From contig NC_134415.1 of NCBI RefSeq assembly GCF_030867145.1, positions 18,888,417 to 18,952,416 of the forward strand: a stretch of 64,000 nucleotides of DNA. Reading direction: 5' to 3'. The notes below the pieces were generated by a model. It ran no database searches and was not told the DNA's origin. It saw nothing but the letters and a program-made list of their open reading frames with translations. Numbering within the stretch: the first letter of the stretch is position 1; each line of letters begins with the position of its first letter. This document shows positions 25,801-40,400 of this stretch, one piece after another. The position numbers and the translations under genes are program-made. This stretch comes from Opisthocomus hoazin. Lineage: Eukaryota; Chordata; Aves; Opisthocomiformes; Opisthocomidae.

Positions 25801-28800
25801 TTACAAGGCCCAGTTTATAAACAGGAGATGCTGTATGCAGGAGGACTGATTCATTTTGTCTGGCTAACTCTGTGACCAAGGAGGGAGGCCTTTCACAAGG
25901 ACTTACTTGGCTTGGCCTTGTGTCTTCAGTTTCCTGGGTCTGCTTCATAGCAGTAAATTTAGGGTCTATAAAATAACTCTTGTGCATTCAATATATTAAT
26001 CTTGAAAGCACAGATGTCCATATCTTCAATGGCATAATAATAATAATAATAGCTTGTCTTCCTTAGAGACTGGAGTGGTGTGAATAAAAGAGCTCTGCTA
26101 GACAGCAAAGTATGCCAAATGGGCATATTATACTAGATGAGAAAAACAGCTTGTCACTTCTAATTGTTCAAATTATGTGATTCAGTTCTTCCTGCAGTTA
26201 TTTTTAAAATGTTGTTAAGAGGGTATAATGTGCAGCTAAGAATAAAAAGGGTGTGAAATTGCTAGCTCCCCTGGTAGGTAGGTGGTGATAATGAACGTTT
26301 CATAAAGTTCTTGTTAACAGACAAATCTCTCTAGTGCTCAGGAAGTCTCTCATGGTGTTAACAGTCTCTCACTAAAGCAATGGCTCTGAAGAAATACACA
26401 CAGTGTTGGATATGCTGCCTTTCTTTTTTTCTTTTTTACTTAGTTATGACTTACAGAAATGAGTTAAAATCAGACTGAGGGGTCAGAACTCCAGGATACC
26501 GAGCCTTATGTTGGTGTCCCAAAATGGCATCCGAAACTGCCGGCTGGGACCCCAGGACAAGGTCTGCAGCTGGCTCACAAGTCGCACGGTGTGCTCGGCA
26601 CTGTGCCTGTCTCTCCTCACGAGAGCAGCTGCAGCAGACACTTCTCTGCTCGTGTGGCAAACCTTGTAACAGGTCCCACTTTCCCAGCATGGCCCACAGG
26701 TCCAGCTTTTGGGAACTATTGGCTTAGACCTTTTCTGGCCTGTTAACTACCCTTGTCCTTATGTGGGTATACGAAAGGCTTGCTAAAGTAGCTAGATTTC
26801 CCTGGAATATCAGAGGCACTCAACTCGCACTGGGTAATGAAGACATTGGGCAAGATTATTTAGGTTACTGGACCAGTTGGCAGCCAGATCTCAGCCCCAG
26901 GCGTCTTCCTAGTGTGGCAGGGCTTGGACACCACTAGTCCTTGAACCAGGTGGCCACGCCAGCAGCAGGCTCTTGTGCCAATGCATTTTTAGCAGCAGAG
27001 CTGTGCTTCACCAGCAGAGCTTGGCTTGTCCCTGTGACTTCATTCACTGCTGCCAGGCCACACAATATCTGCAAGCCTACAGGCAGCCACCTCCGCACAC
27101 GCCTGAGCTGTAGTCACTGAAACTCATGTAGCAGTGCTTGAACTAACCTCAGACTTCTTATCATGGGTGCAGGCAGATATCAGCCTGGGTGCCGGCAGCG
27201 CAGCTGTGACATGAAAGAGCTCAGCACGAGCTAGCTGCAGTAGCACCTATCCAGCCTCACAACAGCGTCACAGCCATTGCTGTCTGCAGGGCTATGGTGA
27301 CTACGAATGGTGGCTTTCTGTTCTCCAGGTCCAGGAGCTTCCTTTTAGATGAAATATTTGCTAGTCATCTGTTCCTTCTGGGACACAGAAATTACTGCAC
27401 AGAGCAGAGATTGAAAGCTGGGGATAGAGAGATGGGAACGGCAGTCTGGACTGCAAGAATCAATGGGAACCTCAAATCCCACTCAGGCTGCCCCACTGCC
27501 CTTGGAATAAGACTAACTGATAGCGTGGATAAGGAGTAAAACTTGTCACTGCTACAGGGAGCATCACATCCTCACACATGCAAGTGCTCACCGGGCTTTC
27601 CTGCCTGCACCTCTGACACAGAGACATTTACAGGCTGGGTGTATCAGTCTCATAAACATGCCTTAGTCTGACTAAAGGGCTTTTTCTGCTAGGCTCCGCA
27701 TGGCCTTGTCCTGCTGACTTTTGTTCTTGTTCAATTATCCAGCTTGGTGGACAACCAGAGCCCCTTCAGCCTATGCCATGCCTTGCTTTTCTGGCAAGTA
27801 TCTTGCAAATCTTGTTATTTGAATTTTAAGTGCAACCTTCCTGCAAGCAGTAGAGCTTCTGACTGGAGGGCTTACAAGTGGTGACTGACTTCTCCAGCAT
27901 CCTGCAAGCATAATTTCTTTTCTGACTGTGGGCTCTGCCACTACAGAGTCCATTTCACAGGGTGACCTCCACATTTGTATTCACCTTTTGTGTGGGATCT
28001 CATCCTCTGGGGGAGCTTATCATCTCATCAACTTTAGATGTTTATAATGCGAATCTCTGTCTGAGGTAGTCATGCTAAGCTCACTTTATAGCTAATGGAA
28101 ACAGATACTTTTATAGTAAGATTTATCTGCTGTGCTTTCACCAGCAACTTAGGAATGGAATGAATTATGCCCTAGCCACATCTTTTTTCTCTCCATTAAT
28201 TGTCAAGGGCATTTAGTACCTCATTCAGATGTGAGTGTCTACATTGGGTAAATCTCACCCCATGCTACTCCCTCTGCCAGGTGTTTGTAACTTCACCTGA
28301 TGGTAATTTAGTTTTCATTGACATAATTGTAGCTAAAAATCTCATCTGTTAGGTCTCATTTGAGATTAGTGAGTGATTTTCTTCCCATGACGAACTTGTC
28401 TGGGTATTGGAGTTGATCTGACCTACAAAGCAGAATGAAAAGGGTTCTCAAGGCATGGGAGTAGGCTAATGTTTTTTTTTTTAAATGTCATTACATGTCT
28501 CTTTAAAGAAATCTGGATCATTTGTGTTTGAAAAACACATTGCTTAGTAAGCAATACTTTATGACTGGAAGAACTGTCACAGAGACAGCACTTCTGAGTC
28601 TCACTCCTACCTGTAGCATTGACCTGACCTTGTGGCCTTCAAGTCACTTCTAGCCAGGCCAATCTACGAGGAGATAATATGGACTTGCAGCAGAGACAAT
28701 AAAGAAATAAAATGAATTCTCGGTATCTTGAGAATTAGATCAACAAAACTCTTGGACTCAGTGCATAACTGTTATAAAAAACAATTCAGAGAACTGATCT

Positions 28801-31800
28801 GAGGCTTAATTACCACAGCCATAAAAGGCTCTGTGACCTAGCAAAAGACAAGAAACAGCAACCTCAGTCCTAATCCCACTGATGTCAACAGAATTACAGA
28901 ATTAGCGTGATCTCAGTTTCCAGAATTTGTTTTTAAGCATTAGTTATTCCAAGCGCCTACAAAACGCAAGGCACCTGCTGGACAGTTCAACAGAGATGTT
29001 TCTTTCTTGGAAGAACTTCGCAGCCCAATCCATATGCAGTTTGCCACGATCTGCCAATGCACCATTCAGGAGCCAGCTACCTCTAAGGTAAAGGACTTTG
29101 GCTCTCCACCCTCTTCTCTAGCAGCAGTCCTTCTTGGATGCTGTAATTTTTGATGGTGTTAGTAGTACCACACAAACTCTGGTTGGGAGCAGGAAAGTGA
29201 GAGGGGTTTACAAGTACAGAAGTTGCACAAAAGCTAGAATATCAATTTTCTGCACAACCACCTGGGAGGAATGACGAAACAATGCTTAATTTTCTTAACT
29301 CTCCGGTCATCGTTCAGATTCCTGGTTCACATGCCAGATAAGGGTTAAATTATTTTCCAATGGGCAAATTACTCTGAAAAGAGTGATTAATTTACTATGG
29401 TGAATAACAGATAATTGTTTCATGGACAGAACACATCACTGGTCAGATTCGTATCTTGGATTACTGAGGCCCCTACTTAACGGTGTCTGGAAACAGCAAT
29501 GTTTGTGGACAGATAAAGGGATTCAGGGGGGTTTTCCTAATACCTGTGCTTGGATGCAACCAGCAGCTCCTGTGTTCCCCTGTGTATGGGGGGAGGTGGT
29601 GGTGTGGCGGAGCTCTGGGATACAAACGATTTCAGTCAATAGTTATTTTCAACCCAAGAACACATAACAAGAGACATTCTCAGGAATCCACTGATTAGCA
29701 GCTGGGAATATTTTAAGCTTTATCACTTAATCCAAGCCACACAAACAAGATTTTTGTGCAGACACAGTAGAGGGTTTAGGCAAATGCACAGGCAGGAACA
29801 CAGCTTAAGGCTGCAGTGCAGACATACCCTGCAACCCTGATTCCCTTGACTTGACTGCTTCCACCCAGTACAGGCTGTGAGCGAAACCCACCAATCTGAA
29901 TAGGAAAGATGAACAAAGACAGGTCTCAGGGTCAAGCAGCAGATCAAAATGAAAACAGAGAATGGAATCCAGACCTCTAATGACGAGCTAACCCCCCAGT
30001 TCACTGGCTTGCACTTGTCTTCCTACAGCTCACCTCTGAGGTTAACATCAGACATGTTCTGCCTCAAGTAATGCAGGCGAAGAAAAAGCTGAGATATGGT
30101 GCATGAATGCAGATCTTTTTGGCTTGCATGCTTTTACAACAGAAATTATGATCCAAAATGATGCCTGGCTCGTCTGTGCGAGTATGCATGAGTGACCCAG
30201 GAATAATAAACTAACCCATGCGTTATTCGGTGCTCAGGAACAACAATGCAGTACAAAACGTCATACAGGGCAGTTCTTGTGGGAAACTGTAACAATGAAA
30301 GGGCAGGCATGGCCCAGCGTTCACAAATCACCTTGCAGTAATAAAACCGAATACCTAGCACCTGTGACTTCTCAAACAACACACAGGCAACCTGCACAGC
30401 TCCTGACTCTCATACCACCCTTCTCATCCCAGAGTATCAAGAAATTCCCACCAGAGGCAGGGAAAGCCTTGATCAGGTAACCTTTCTGCTGAAAAGCTGC
30501 GAAAGATTTTCTATAAAGAGAGGGGAAAGACAGTGATATTGATGGTAATGGAAAATCCCTTCCCATAGATCTGCTCAGATGAACAGGGTGTTTTGTCCTT
30601 GTTTCAGAGCCGCTGAGACCAGCAACAATAAGCAGTGGGGTAATAGCAAGCCTGAGCCTAGCAGCAATAAACAGAGCAGTGAGGAAAGAGAGGCGTGTTT
30701 ATGGCTATTGTATGGAAGCCATTCAAAGGAAAATGAAGGATTTTACAGCCTGGATAACCTACATCCTTTAAAGCTGGCCAATGCTGTCGCACAGACTTAC
30801 TTCATAACCATTCGTAAACTCTGCAAAAAGACAGGGTGAATTTGATTTCACCACCGCCTCACTAACTTCAAAGCACTTTCCCACTGGTGTTACTTCACCT
30901 CACCTCTGACTAGCTGCTCTGCCATTACCAGTCTCCCATTACACAGAGCATCCTCGGCTGGGAGAATGGCAGGGCTCTCAGGGCATCAGCCGCCCTATGG
31001 CTCTGCAATGCCTGGGCTGCCCTGAGGGAGAGGTCTTCCCCTGCAAAGAAGAGCCTGTGTCAAGCGAGGGAGCTCTCAGCATTTCTCATAAGTGAGATCT
31101 CAGGAGAGGGTCAGGGATGTGTCTCAGGCCCCAGGGATACGTCTCATCTTTTGGTAGGCTGATCAAGAGAAGAGGGGTGGGTCTAAACCACCACTGCCCA
31201 TCGTGGTTTAATTGCCCTCCCTGCATCCAGCAGCTCCCTCCGTTTGTGCTCTCTTCTGTTCAGGTAACCATGACATCTGCACTATGCTCACGTCTCACCT
31301 GCTAACCTGCTCATTCATCTATCTGTCTGCTTAAAAATCACTTAGAAACTGACACAAGAGCATTCACTCAGGCACTGATGTTAATTTAAATGAATCAGTC
31401 TGGATCATCCCCTTGGGTATGACTCTCATTTATGTTTAAAATCACATTTCACAGATCCTGGAAATGGAAAATTAGATCTTTTCAATTAAACTGGCACTTT
31501 CCATTAACGCCAGAGGTCTGCTGTGTAGTGCAGCGGCAATCAAACTAGCCCAGCATGTTGATTTCTGCATTCTCCGCCACTGTGAAGAAAATGATCTTTA
31601 AAGAAAAAGACTGAAAACATTTTATCTGAAGACATAGAAGAGGCTAAACCATTTAATGCATCTACTGAAAAAATAATTAATTCCGACAGATGACATTATT
31701 TGCTTTTGGTGTCTGGTGGTGGTTACCTTTCAGCTGATTCTTTCTCACCTGCTTTCTTTGTGTTTGGCGGTGCTATGTCTTTCTTATCTACAGGGAGACA

Positions 31801-32251
31801 TCCAGCAGGCCTTATTCTCCTCATTCTTGACTATGCTATGCAGGAGAAATCCATGCTCGAAAGACACAGGGCAGTAAAATCTTTCAACAGTCTCTATACG
31901 GAACACAGAAAACCAAGAAAGAATCAAAACAGGTATATTCCTGTAACTCATACCTCTGCCTTCAGAAAGGCTTGGAGAAATCAACATGACAAATCAGGTT
32001 TGTCCAGCTTCTTAACAGCTGGGTACTGCATTATATGGTCAGATCAATACATACTTTAAAAAAATTTGATTAAAAAAAAGAAACTGCTCAGGGTACGCAT
32101 AGAATCATCAATGGGTGGGAACTGGCTCTCGGGCTGCCTACAAGCACCCCTTTGTTTAGGTTCTACTGTGCAGATGTGAACGTGCACGTCCCACATGAAA
32201 CATTCTTTGAACAACAAAGGCATAGAGCTACTGAACTCTTTCTACCAGGTA
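22871..32251. other. non-coding, nothing firmly recognised
   Basis: This 9.4-kb stretch holds an A15 run (24134-24148) and the ATA repeat at 26034-26051. A faint MIR-like piece lies near 28621-28650 (CTGACCTTGTGGCCTTCAAG). GC-richer patches at 26.5-27.3 and 30.9-31.1 kb are not CpG islands by eye. No exon can be supported. Confidence 0.6.
26034..26051 (+). repeat. (ATA)n trinucleotide repeat
   Basis: Six uninterrupted AT-rich trinucleotide units in intergenic DNA. Confidence 0.9.
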
Positions 32252-32476
32252 AGTGGTCTTCTCCAGGTCCAGTGTCTGCTTTGTGTCACAGGGGGCCTCT
32301 TTTGCTTCAGGGGACGTAGCAGCTGCTGCATCCACAAAGGAGAAGGGAAAGTGGGAGTGGAAATTGGAGGTGTCCCTCCTGCACCAGGAACATGTAAGTC
32401 ACCACTATTCTTGACTTTGGACTTACGTGGAAGAAGCCCAGAGCTCCCACCTGGCCTCCAGTTTGAGAAAGACTGG
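32252..32476. mobile_element. weak hAT-type MITE candidate
   Basis: The left end AAGTGGTCTTCTCCAGGTCC and the right end CCAGTTTGAGAAAGACTGG form a rough inverted repeat about 220 bases apart. The right end resembles the GTTTGAGAAACACTG end of amniote hAT elements. No target duplication was identified and the inverted repeat is imperfect, so chance is possible. Confidence 0.22.
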
Positions 32477-34345
32477 ACTACCTTGACTGACCTGCTATCT
32501 CAAACTCTTACATTTATGAGTTAACTTTCAGTTCCAGCTGAAAATGTGACCGTGGGCCTACGTTCTTGGCTGAGATAAGTTTGTATAAATCTACATCGCT
32601 TGAAAATACGATCCACTGCCTTTAATCACAATATACTTGTCTGTTCCACCAAGTATCTGGCATATATTGCGTGTTCTTCCATTATCTTAATCTCTAGACT
32701 TTTATGAGGGGGAGAAAGCTTGCAGAGTGGATCTGCAGTTTAACGGAGAACTTCTCAATCAGAAAATGGCTGAAGTCAGACTTGGCTTTTATAAACAATT
32801 TACAGTCAGTGCTGGCTTTAAACACTCCCTATGATTCCTCTTTGGAGGCTCCTAAGAACAGCACTAACATGCATGGTAACAAAGTGGGCGTTACAGCAGT
32901 GCTAAGTGATGGCTGCTGCCATGTCTACATCACACAGCAAAGCACGGGCGCAGAGACACTTAATCCAGCAGCACCGCTGCTAGCAGCACAGGCGCGATAG
33001 CCACAGTGTAGCACAGCGCCTGGGAGGAAGGGTCTTTCCAAGGAAGCCTGCTGCTTTTAACCCAAAGCTAGTTTCTCCAAAGACAGCTGCTGTGCATCAC
33101 TCGGATGTACCGGCTTAGGTAGGAACAGGTCAGAGTTAGTCCATGTGCCTGTGTTGCAAGGGGTAGACAAGTCTATGCCTTTTTCAGCTCCCAAAATGGC
33201 TGGGCTGTTAAAGAAGAGTTTTAAAAAAAGACTTCCAGCTCCATCAAACCAAGCGCAGAACCACAGAAAAATGCTGAGTGAAGTGTGGAAAGAGGAGATC
33301 TTTAAACATATGACGGCTATAGGAGTAAGTAATTTGAGCCTGGAGCTTACATTTGTGGTAAAAAATCAGAAAACTGTATTACAAAATGTGAGAGTAAAGA
33401 AAAATGTTTGAGTTTTTATCTCTTTGTAAAGAAAATAATTGGCTTGGATTAAGCCCTTCCCTGGGAGTATTTGCAAACCAAACATTACACAGCTGCCAAG
33501 TGCTTGAAAACCAAAATGTGAAACTGACCTAAAATAAAAGCAAAAGTGATTGCTTTATTTCCATCAACACAGAAGAAGAATAATCAGAGGCCTAGGCGCA
33601 GGGCGAGTAAAAACCTCTAGGATGTGATTCATCCGACATCTTAATGTGCACAATGCCAAGGCCTCCTGTACAAGCAGCGGAAAGACATATGCACTGTTCA
33701 TGTGATATTCATCTTCTACTAAAAATGGGTCAGAGAAGTCATACCCTTGAAGTGCCTTGGATTCAATTATATACAGATGCCTAATATTGGGTTGAGATAA
33801 GTACTTTTTACCTAATCTTTAACCCAAATCAAGCTGCAACATTACAGTGCCCTTTTCAGCAGAAGCAGAAACCAGAACAAGATTTTAGAGATGGAGGAGA
33901 TAAGCGAAGGCTGGAACTTCCCAGTGGTATCTGTGCCGTGACAGCGATCCCCCAGGCCTCTTGTACACCAAAAGGTTTTACCAAAGCTGCCTTCCGCCTG
34001 CCCTTCAGGACTGCATGCCTACAGCCGTAGGCGCTAACTAGAGCTTAGCATGACGCGCCTGATGAAGCTTCAGGTGCGCTCAGACAATTTTTCCCCACAG
34101 AAATGGGAACTGGATTAGCTCTGAGAAACCGGCAGCCATGCAAACCATGTCTCACTTTCCTTGACAGGGATGCTGCCACCAGCTATAGACAACACCTAGT
34201 TTATGGGATTGTGTGGGTGCTCACAGCATGCTGACAGCACTCTGGTGCATTAGTGGAGTGCATTAGAGATCTTATTTCTGAAAATATTGTACGAATATAA
34301 GTAGTGACTTCTGTCAGTGTTTCTGGGAGCTATAGAATAAGGAAC
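32477..34345. other. non-coding, nothing recognised
   Basis: Open frames of 98 codons at 32704-33000 and 88 codons at 33145-33411 on the plus strand show no known motif. They could be chance. No repeat was recognised. Confidence 0.55.
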
Positions 34346-34395
34346 ATTAAATCCATTTTATGAGTGGCAAAGTTGAATCACAGAGAAGTGAAAGG
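34346..34395 (-). repeat. MIR-like SINE relic
   Basis: The plus strand reads AAATCCATTTTATGAGTGGC, then AAAGTTGAATCACAGAGAAGTGAAAGG. This resembles the reverse complement of MIR (ATCCCCATTTTACAGATGAG, then GAAACTGAGGCACAGAGAAGTGAAG). The match is the 3' half of MIR on the minus strand. Confidence 0.5.
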
Positions 34396-35345
34396 CTAAA
34401 TGGAGGTCTTACTCCTCCTTCCAAGATTTGTCAGCCTAACTGCGTTGGTCCAGAGAGTGAATACAGCAGTTATTCCAACAAGATAAGCCTTTATTTCCTT
34501 GGGGAAAGTAATATGAGCTTTATACATACTAGGAGGGTTTCCTGGTATAGCAACACCAATTGAAGTTAACTGGCAAATACTTCCTTGTGCAGATAAGGTT
34601 TGAATTACTCCAGAAACACATGTTCCTACAACATGATCCTACATTTCCCCCGTACTGTACTTCACTGCTTATTGCATTCAAAATTCTCTTCCTACCTTAT
34701 TGTGTACTGCTGTGTGTGTCTGTGCACGTTTCGGCATCCCTTGTGTCTCAGGTTAGAAGTGCCCTGACCAAACTGTACAGTGAGTTAACAGACATTTAAA
34801 CCAAGACCTGTGCCCATGTGAGTGAAGGCAGCTAGGGCTGCAAACCTGAAAGTTAGTACCTGTGTTTGTTAGTAAGAGTGACTCGACAGATTGCTGTGCA
34901 GGTCTCAAACCAGATGTAAGGTCAGTCACACCAGACCCTGCTTAATCGGCTGGCTTTGCTCAGAAATACGATAAGGGAAGGCAAGGCTGGGAGACGCAGC
35001 TCCTATTGGCAGTCTCTGACAGCTCCCTTTTATTGCTAAGCAAATGGTGTGGAAGATATAGGTGAGAAACTTGCTCGCCCACCCACAGTTTGACTTTCTT
35101 TCTGCACGTCATTTATTTGTGTAATGGCATTGCACTGTTGTTCCAGCTGTATGCACAGCTACATCCTTTACAACAGATCATTCAGGTCTGATGTGACGTA
35201 ACTGAGCTCAGCAGAGCTTAACTATGCTCTGCAGTTCTGCATCAGAGCTGGCATCCACAGGGCTCTCCAGTAGCAATTGCTCAGTAGGTGCCTCAGGCCC
35301 CCCTATTTAGGGGCTAGTGACCTTCTCAAAATTGCTCCTAGCTAC

Positions 35346-35412
35346 TCAGCAGGTGCTCACTTGGGATTTGGGGCCAGGATTTGAAGCCTCTGGCCTCCTG
35401 AACTGGAGCTCC
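35346..35412 (-). repeat. possible MIR-like SINE relic
   Basis: The plus strand contains GGGCCAGGATTTGAAGCCTC, then TGGCCTCCTGAACTGGAGCTC. This resembles the reverse complement of the MIR 5' half (AGCCGGGATTTGAACCCAGG, then TCTCCTGACTCC). It lies 1 kb from the other MIR-like piece, but the two are probably separate insertions. Confidence 0.35.
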
Positions 35413-37369
35413 TAGATAACTTGGGTTAAGTCTTTTTCAGTCTCTGCAGGTACACTTCTGCCACTTGGGGTAACTATTTAATATTCATGGGAACGGATCC
35501 CAAATGTCACTTTTTCACACCCCCCATACCTTCACAAGTGAGCTATAGAGTTGACCACTGGCTCTCTCCTTTTTAGTCCTGCAACAAATATTTAGCTCTG
35601 CAGGCTGAGAAAGACTAACTTCTGCTTAGCCTGGGGCCTTTACTGATACAGATTTAAATCCTTTGATTTTAATCACACAGAAACATGAACCTGCGTTGCT
35701 TTGGCCTAAGTGACTTTCCATACCATTTGGCTGCTGGCTGTTTTGACGTGTCTCTGTTGGTTTCCGCAAACAGAAAAGTCATGTGTAGGTGTCTTGTCTC
35801 TGCTGAAGGAATCGTGGCCAAGTGTGGAAACAGGTGCCTGTCTGAGTCAGTCAGACATTTCTGCATCTATCCTTTGCTCTTTTCATTTCTGTTTGTTTTT
35901 ACAAGGTCACATGGACAATTCCATGATAAAGAACAAGGGAGGTTTTCCAGTTATGTTTCTAATCATTCCCATACATTACATAGGGAATATGCTCACCTTT
36001 CTCAGGACTAAGGGCTCCACTTCAGGACAAGTCCATCTAATAGCAAGATGTTACAGTGCCTGAGAACCAAGAAGCATCTAGACCCAAGAGAGATAACTCG
36101 ACATCTGTGACAGCAATTCTTCACACCTCTGACTATTGTTATCCAAGCACTGGACTATTCCTTTTTTTCCTATTGTAGTCATTCCCTGAGGGCTAAATCC
36201 ACATAAAGATTTACAGATGTAGTGATTCATCAAGCAACAGAGAGGGTAGGTAATAGTTCCTCACCTCATGGTCAAGTTAATAATTTATGAGCAGTGAAAC
36301 AGCTTCAAGAGTTGCTGAGATGGCCTGCCCATGAACTCTAGGTAGATGGCATTCAGGTCATGCTGCTGGCCTGCCCTACCTGAGTCAGAGTGAAGACTCG
36401 AAAATGGGTCCCTCCTTCCCAGGTGAGAGCCCCAAGCACTTTGTGTCATTTTTTCCAGACACTGGCTTTACATCTAACATCTGGACATGGTCCAGACAAA
36501 GGCACTTCACGATGCTTGAGTAAGACTGGGGTCCTGTCCACCTGTTTGGCTTTTTTTTTACTGGCTTGGTTAGCTCCTTTCATTATTTTCTGAGTTCAGT
36601 GGCTCCTGCTGTTAGCTACTCCATGCACAGCAGGGACTATTGTCCTGTTACCCTGAATTATATAGGGGGAGATGCAGATAGAGTGGCAAATACCCTATTT
36701 GTGAAATCACACAGAAATTCTGTGACAGGTCCCAAACTTTCCAAAGGTTTAGTCCAGTGTCATAACAATAACACTATACATTACACTCTTCTGTAGCTAC
36801 TAGTGGCCATCATTATGATTTACATCACATCAGAAGATCTCATATTCAATCCTTATGCCTTCAACTCATTGCTCAGCTGAAGCATTCTGTTCTGAGCTCA
36901 AAAGGCAACAGTATCATGGAAGAAACAGCAATAACCTAAAACCCAAAATAACCTAAAAAACCCAAAGATCTCTCAAGAGAGATCCCCAAGGAAGACTATT
37001 CCCTGCTCAGTTCCCTAGGTCACTCATTGCAGCATGGTGCTTCTTGGATTACTGCAGCTAATGCCGTCTCAAAAGGAGGCCAAACTTGTGTGAAGCCATC
37101 ACCACCTTCCTTCAGACTTTTTCTAAAGCTCTTAAGCGTTACCAATTCCTTCAAATTCTCCACAAACCAAATGAGCATGGCTGCACCTGACACCAAAAGC
37201 TTCAGCTTCTCAGTGAATTACAACCAACCTGAAAGGAAGCCATCTGAGACTCTCTGGACCCCCTTGCTCTCCTCGTGGAGAAGACCAGCAGATCAGAACT
37301 GGTGCAGTTGTGGATGTCAGGGAGATCTCAGCCCTCTCTACAGATGAGATCCTAAAGTTAACATCGATA
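35413..37369. other. non-coding, short tandem duplication only
   Basis: Apart from the duplication at 36931-36966, nothing is recognised. Overlapping open frames at 35685-36063 lack family resemblance. Confidence 0.55.
36931..36966 (+). repeat. short tandem duplication
   Basis: Two adjacent copies of ATAACCTAAAACCCAAA (17 bases), the second with two extra A. It looks like a local slippage duplication. Confidence 0.8.
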
Positions 37370-37434
37370 TGGCAGGGGGGTTGGAACTAGATGATCTTCA
37401 AGGTCCCTTCCAATCCTTACCATTCTATGATTCT
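37370..37434 (+). mobile_element. CR1 LINE 3' tip
   Basis: This 65-base stretch reads GGCAGGGGGGTTGGAACTAG, then ATGATCTTCAAGGTCCCTTCC, and ends in ATTCTATGATTCT. It is the extreme 3' end of a CR1 element in plus orientation, with one and a half terminal octamers. No CR1 coding remnant was recognised 5' of it, so the copy is very short. Confidence 0.9.
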
Positions 37435-40400
37435 AAAAAGAAGAGAGTTGGAGCAGGAAAAGTACTCTCTGAAAATCCTCTGCTTCTTCCCCTTCTCTTT
37501 GCTTTTTATACAATGCTGGCCCCAGCACAGCAGAGGAGGACTCTGCTGTACGTACTTCTTCCTGGCACGGGAGCAGAGTTTGAGCATGCAGAGGAAATGG
37601 ATGAGGAGCAGAGCTGGTTTTGGCCCAGGAGTGGTGAGATAACTTGTGCAGGAGCAAGACTGATTAGGCAGAAGCAAGACCAGAAGAAAGCATGAGAAAG
37701 AAATGCTTTATGAAGAAGAAATCATGAAAGATTGTTTTATTTGCTGGGAAAGGGGTTGGAGCCAAGTGGGTAATGTGCTGTAGAAATTAATGTAACCTTA
37801 ACATACTTGGGAACAGTGGCAGCACCATTTCTTTCTCTCTTTCACACAAACACACATAGACACAATGCTGTGCATTGCAATAACAGTTCAAAATTCAAAG
37901 GGCAGACATTGAAAAGTATGACTCGGGATTTTTGAATCTCTGGGCTTGAAAGTGCTGTAAGACTTCAAAAGTCCCCTCATCCCAATGGTGATGATGCTTG
38001 AGTCTCTAAGTAAGATCTGAGATGGGGCATTATTTTGGGTACACCCAAATTGTTTATGTTCCACTAAAGTCTTACTTAAATTCACTGCTTATTAAGGGGC
38101 AATTTTCCCTTATTTTGAAGCCCACAACTAATTAAACTCCTCACTGTGCTTTGCTGACAGCAAAGCCATGTAAAACCAAGCTGCCAAGCACCAGCTGTCC
38201 ATGACAGTTCCAGTACATGAAGCAGTCATCCACCCCATTTGCCTTCTAGGATTATATTTTTCTGTGCTACACCTCATAAAATTAGCATTTTTACATTTTA
38301 ACCCAAAGGTAATTGATTGAAACTTGTATTTGGAAGACCTCCTGTTTACCTATTTGAGGTGCAGGGAATCTTTAGTACCAGGATAATGTTCTAATTGGGT
38401 GGATCCAAAAAAGTACTGGGAAAAGGGATTCACAACAGCATTAGTCTGGAAGAGAACTGAAATGCTTTAAAAACACTGTCTTGCAACTCCAACCTGTAAT
38501 AGAATTACATATAGAGTAATAGCAACTATGGTACAATCGTGACTTTTCGATCTGTAGTTATCCAAACTAGGCTAATCCTAATTCTTAATTATATTGAAAG
38601 TTCCCTCAATTATCCATTCTTCATTTATCATAGCCAGCTGAGCAAATGCTGCCTCACTGGATTTCTGCTTGCCTCAACTCATCCTTTCTTTTTTACCCTA
38701 TCCTTACTGTGTGCCTCCTTGTTTGATTTCCACATCTGTGTCTTCTTCAGTTTTGCCTCTCATGGCAGATCTGTGCAACCCTGACTTGATGCATTGGTCC
38801 TTTCTATTCACTTGGATACATGGCTGTATGAAGCCTTTCCATAATCACTGACTAAATACAGACGGATTCATTTATTTAAGAGATGGTTTCTAAAGGCATT
38901 ACCAAAAAGAAATGTATGAACCTAATCAAGTTTGATAAGCAGGTTCCTTAGGAATGAGTAACAAACTCCACAGACTTCTTTCCTTCTCCATATTTTCTTT
39001 CCTATTATTTTCCCTCCCTTTCTGTTTACATCTGTTCTAGCTTGCTTCGGTAAGCATGCTTTTGTTTTAATTCAGAGATTTTGGAAACTTGTGTTACTCA
39101 AGAACTAAATCTTATGTTCCAGTCAGTTAAAGTCAGTGGCAGGGAACACGGAAAAAACAAAGTTACATATTAACATTAAAATTAAAACAGTTTCACAGGC
39201 TCTCGTAATTTAGACTGGATTGCTTTGCCCCAAGAGGTAGCTCCAGCACCTAGACTCAAGCACTATGGATCTACCTATTTTTTTTCTGGGAATACCTTCT
39301 TGTACAAATTCCCTCAAAAAGAAAGGTACCTTAGCTCAAAATTTGAAAAGAAAAAGTTTTGGAGACCGTATCTGCATACATATTAACATCAACAGCTTTA
39401 GAATACAATAATCCTTTGAAACATTGTTCAAAGTTGAAGATCTTAAAATAGTTTTTCATGTGTTTTCTTGAAGTTCATTTTGTCCTATCCCAGTATGCAT
39501 AGTTTCTGAACACCACATTTGCTGCTGTCTCCTCCAACAACGGTGACAGCTTTTCAGTGGCTCTTACTGCAACATGCATTGACCTCGGAGGTACCAGAGC
39601 TCCTCTCTACCTGCTAGTGCTAGCTTAAAACACGTATATCAGGTTATCTCTGAAAAAACCACCCCTAACCCGCTGTTTGAATATCAGTCCTGAGAGATGA
39701 TAATTTTTAAAAGCATATATGTTGTTCCATTGTAATCACTCATCTTTCTGAGAAACTTTTGAATCTTTGCCCAGAAGTGCACAGTGTGACAGATAATTGC
39801 CTAGACGTTCAGACGCAACTCCATTTCAAGTTTCCACATACTTACATGAGATATTAAAAAAAAAAAAAAGTTAAAAAAAACACTCAAACATCTTCTAAAA
39901 CCAAAAAGGTGCTCAACAGCACTCACAAAAATGATCTGCCCTGACACTGCCTCACACACAGGCAGGACTACTGGAAGGGGAGACATTATCAAGCACGCGG
40001 TTCCCTAAGCTGTAGCACAACAGCACTGAAACAGATCAGGCTTTTATTGCAACCCCCTCTTCCATCAGCCAGAATATTTATTTACAGAGATGACAGGCTC
40101 ATATTATAAGACCTAATTATATTAAAATTTTGCTCTGATTCAATTAGTAAGTAGTCACCTGTACTGATGTAAGCCTCCAATTTAGAAAGGGTAAACCAAA
40201 ATGAGGTTTGCCTTACCCAAAGTGTGCCAGAGATGAAGCGCTGAATCCTTTTGCTGGAACTTGTAGGCAGATATGTAACAATGATGGGAGGCTACACCAA
40301 GCTGAAAAGCTGAACATTATTGCACATTTAGGGAACAGCACAATGCTCTCTAAACATCTGGAGGAGACCACCCCCTCACCCTGCAACTAATTGTATCTGC

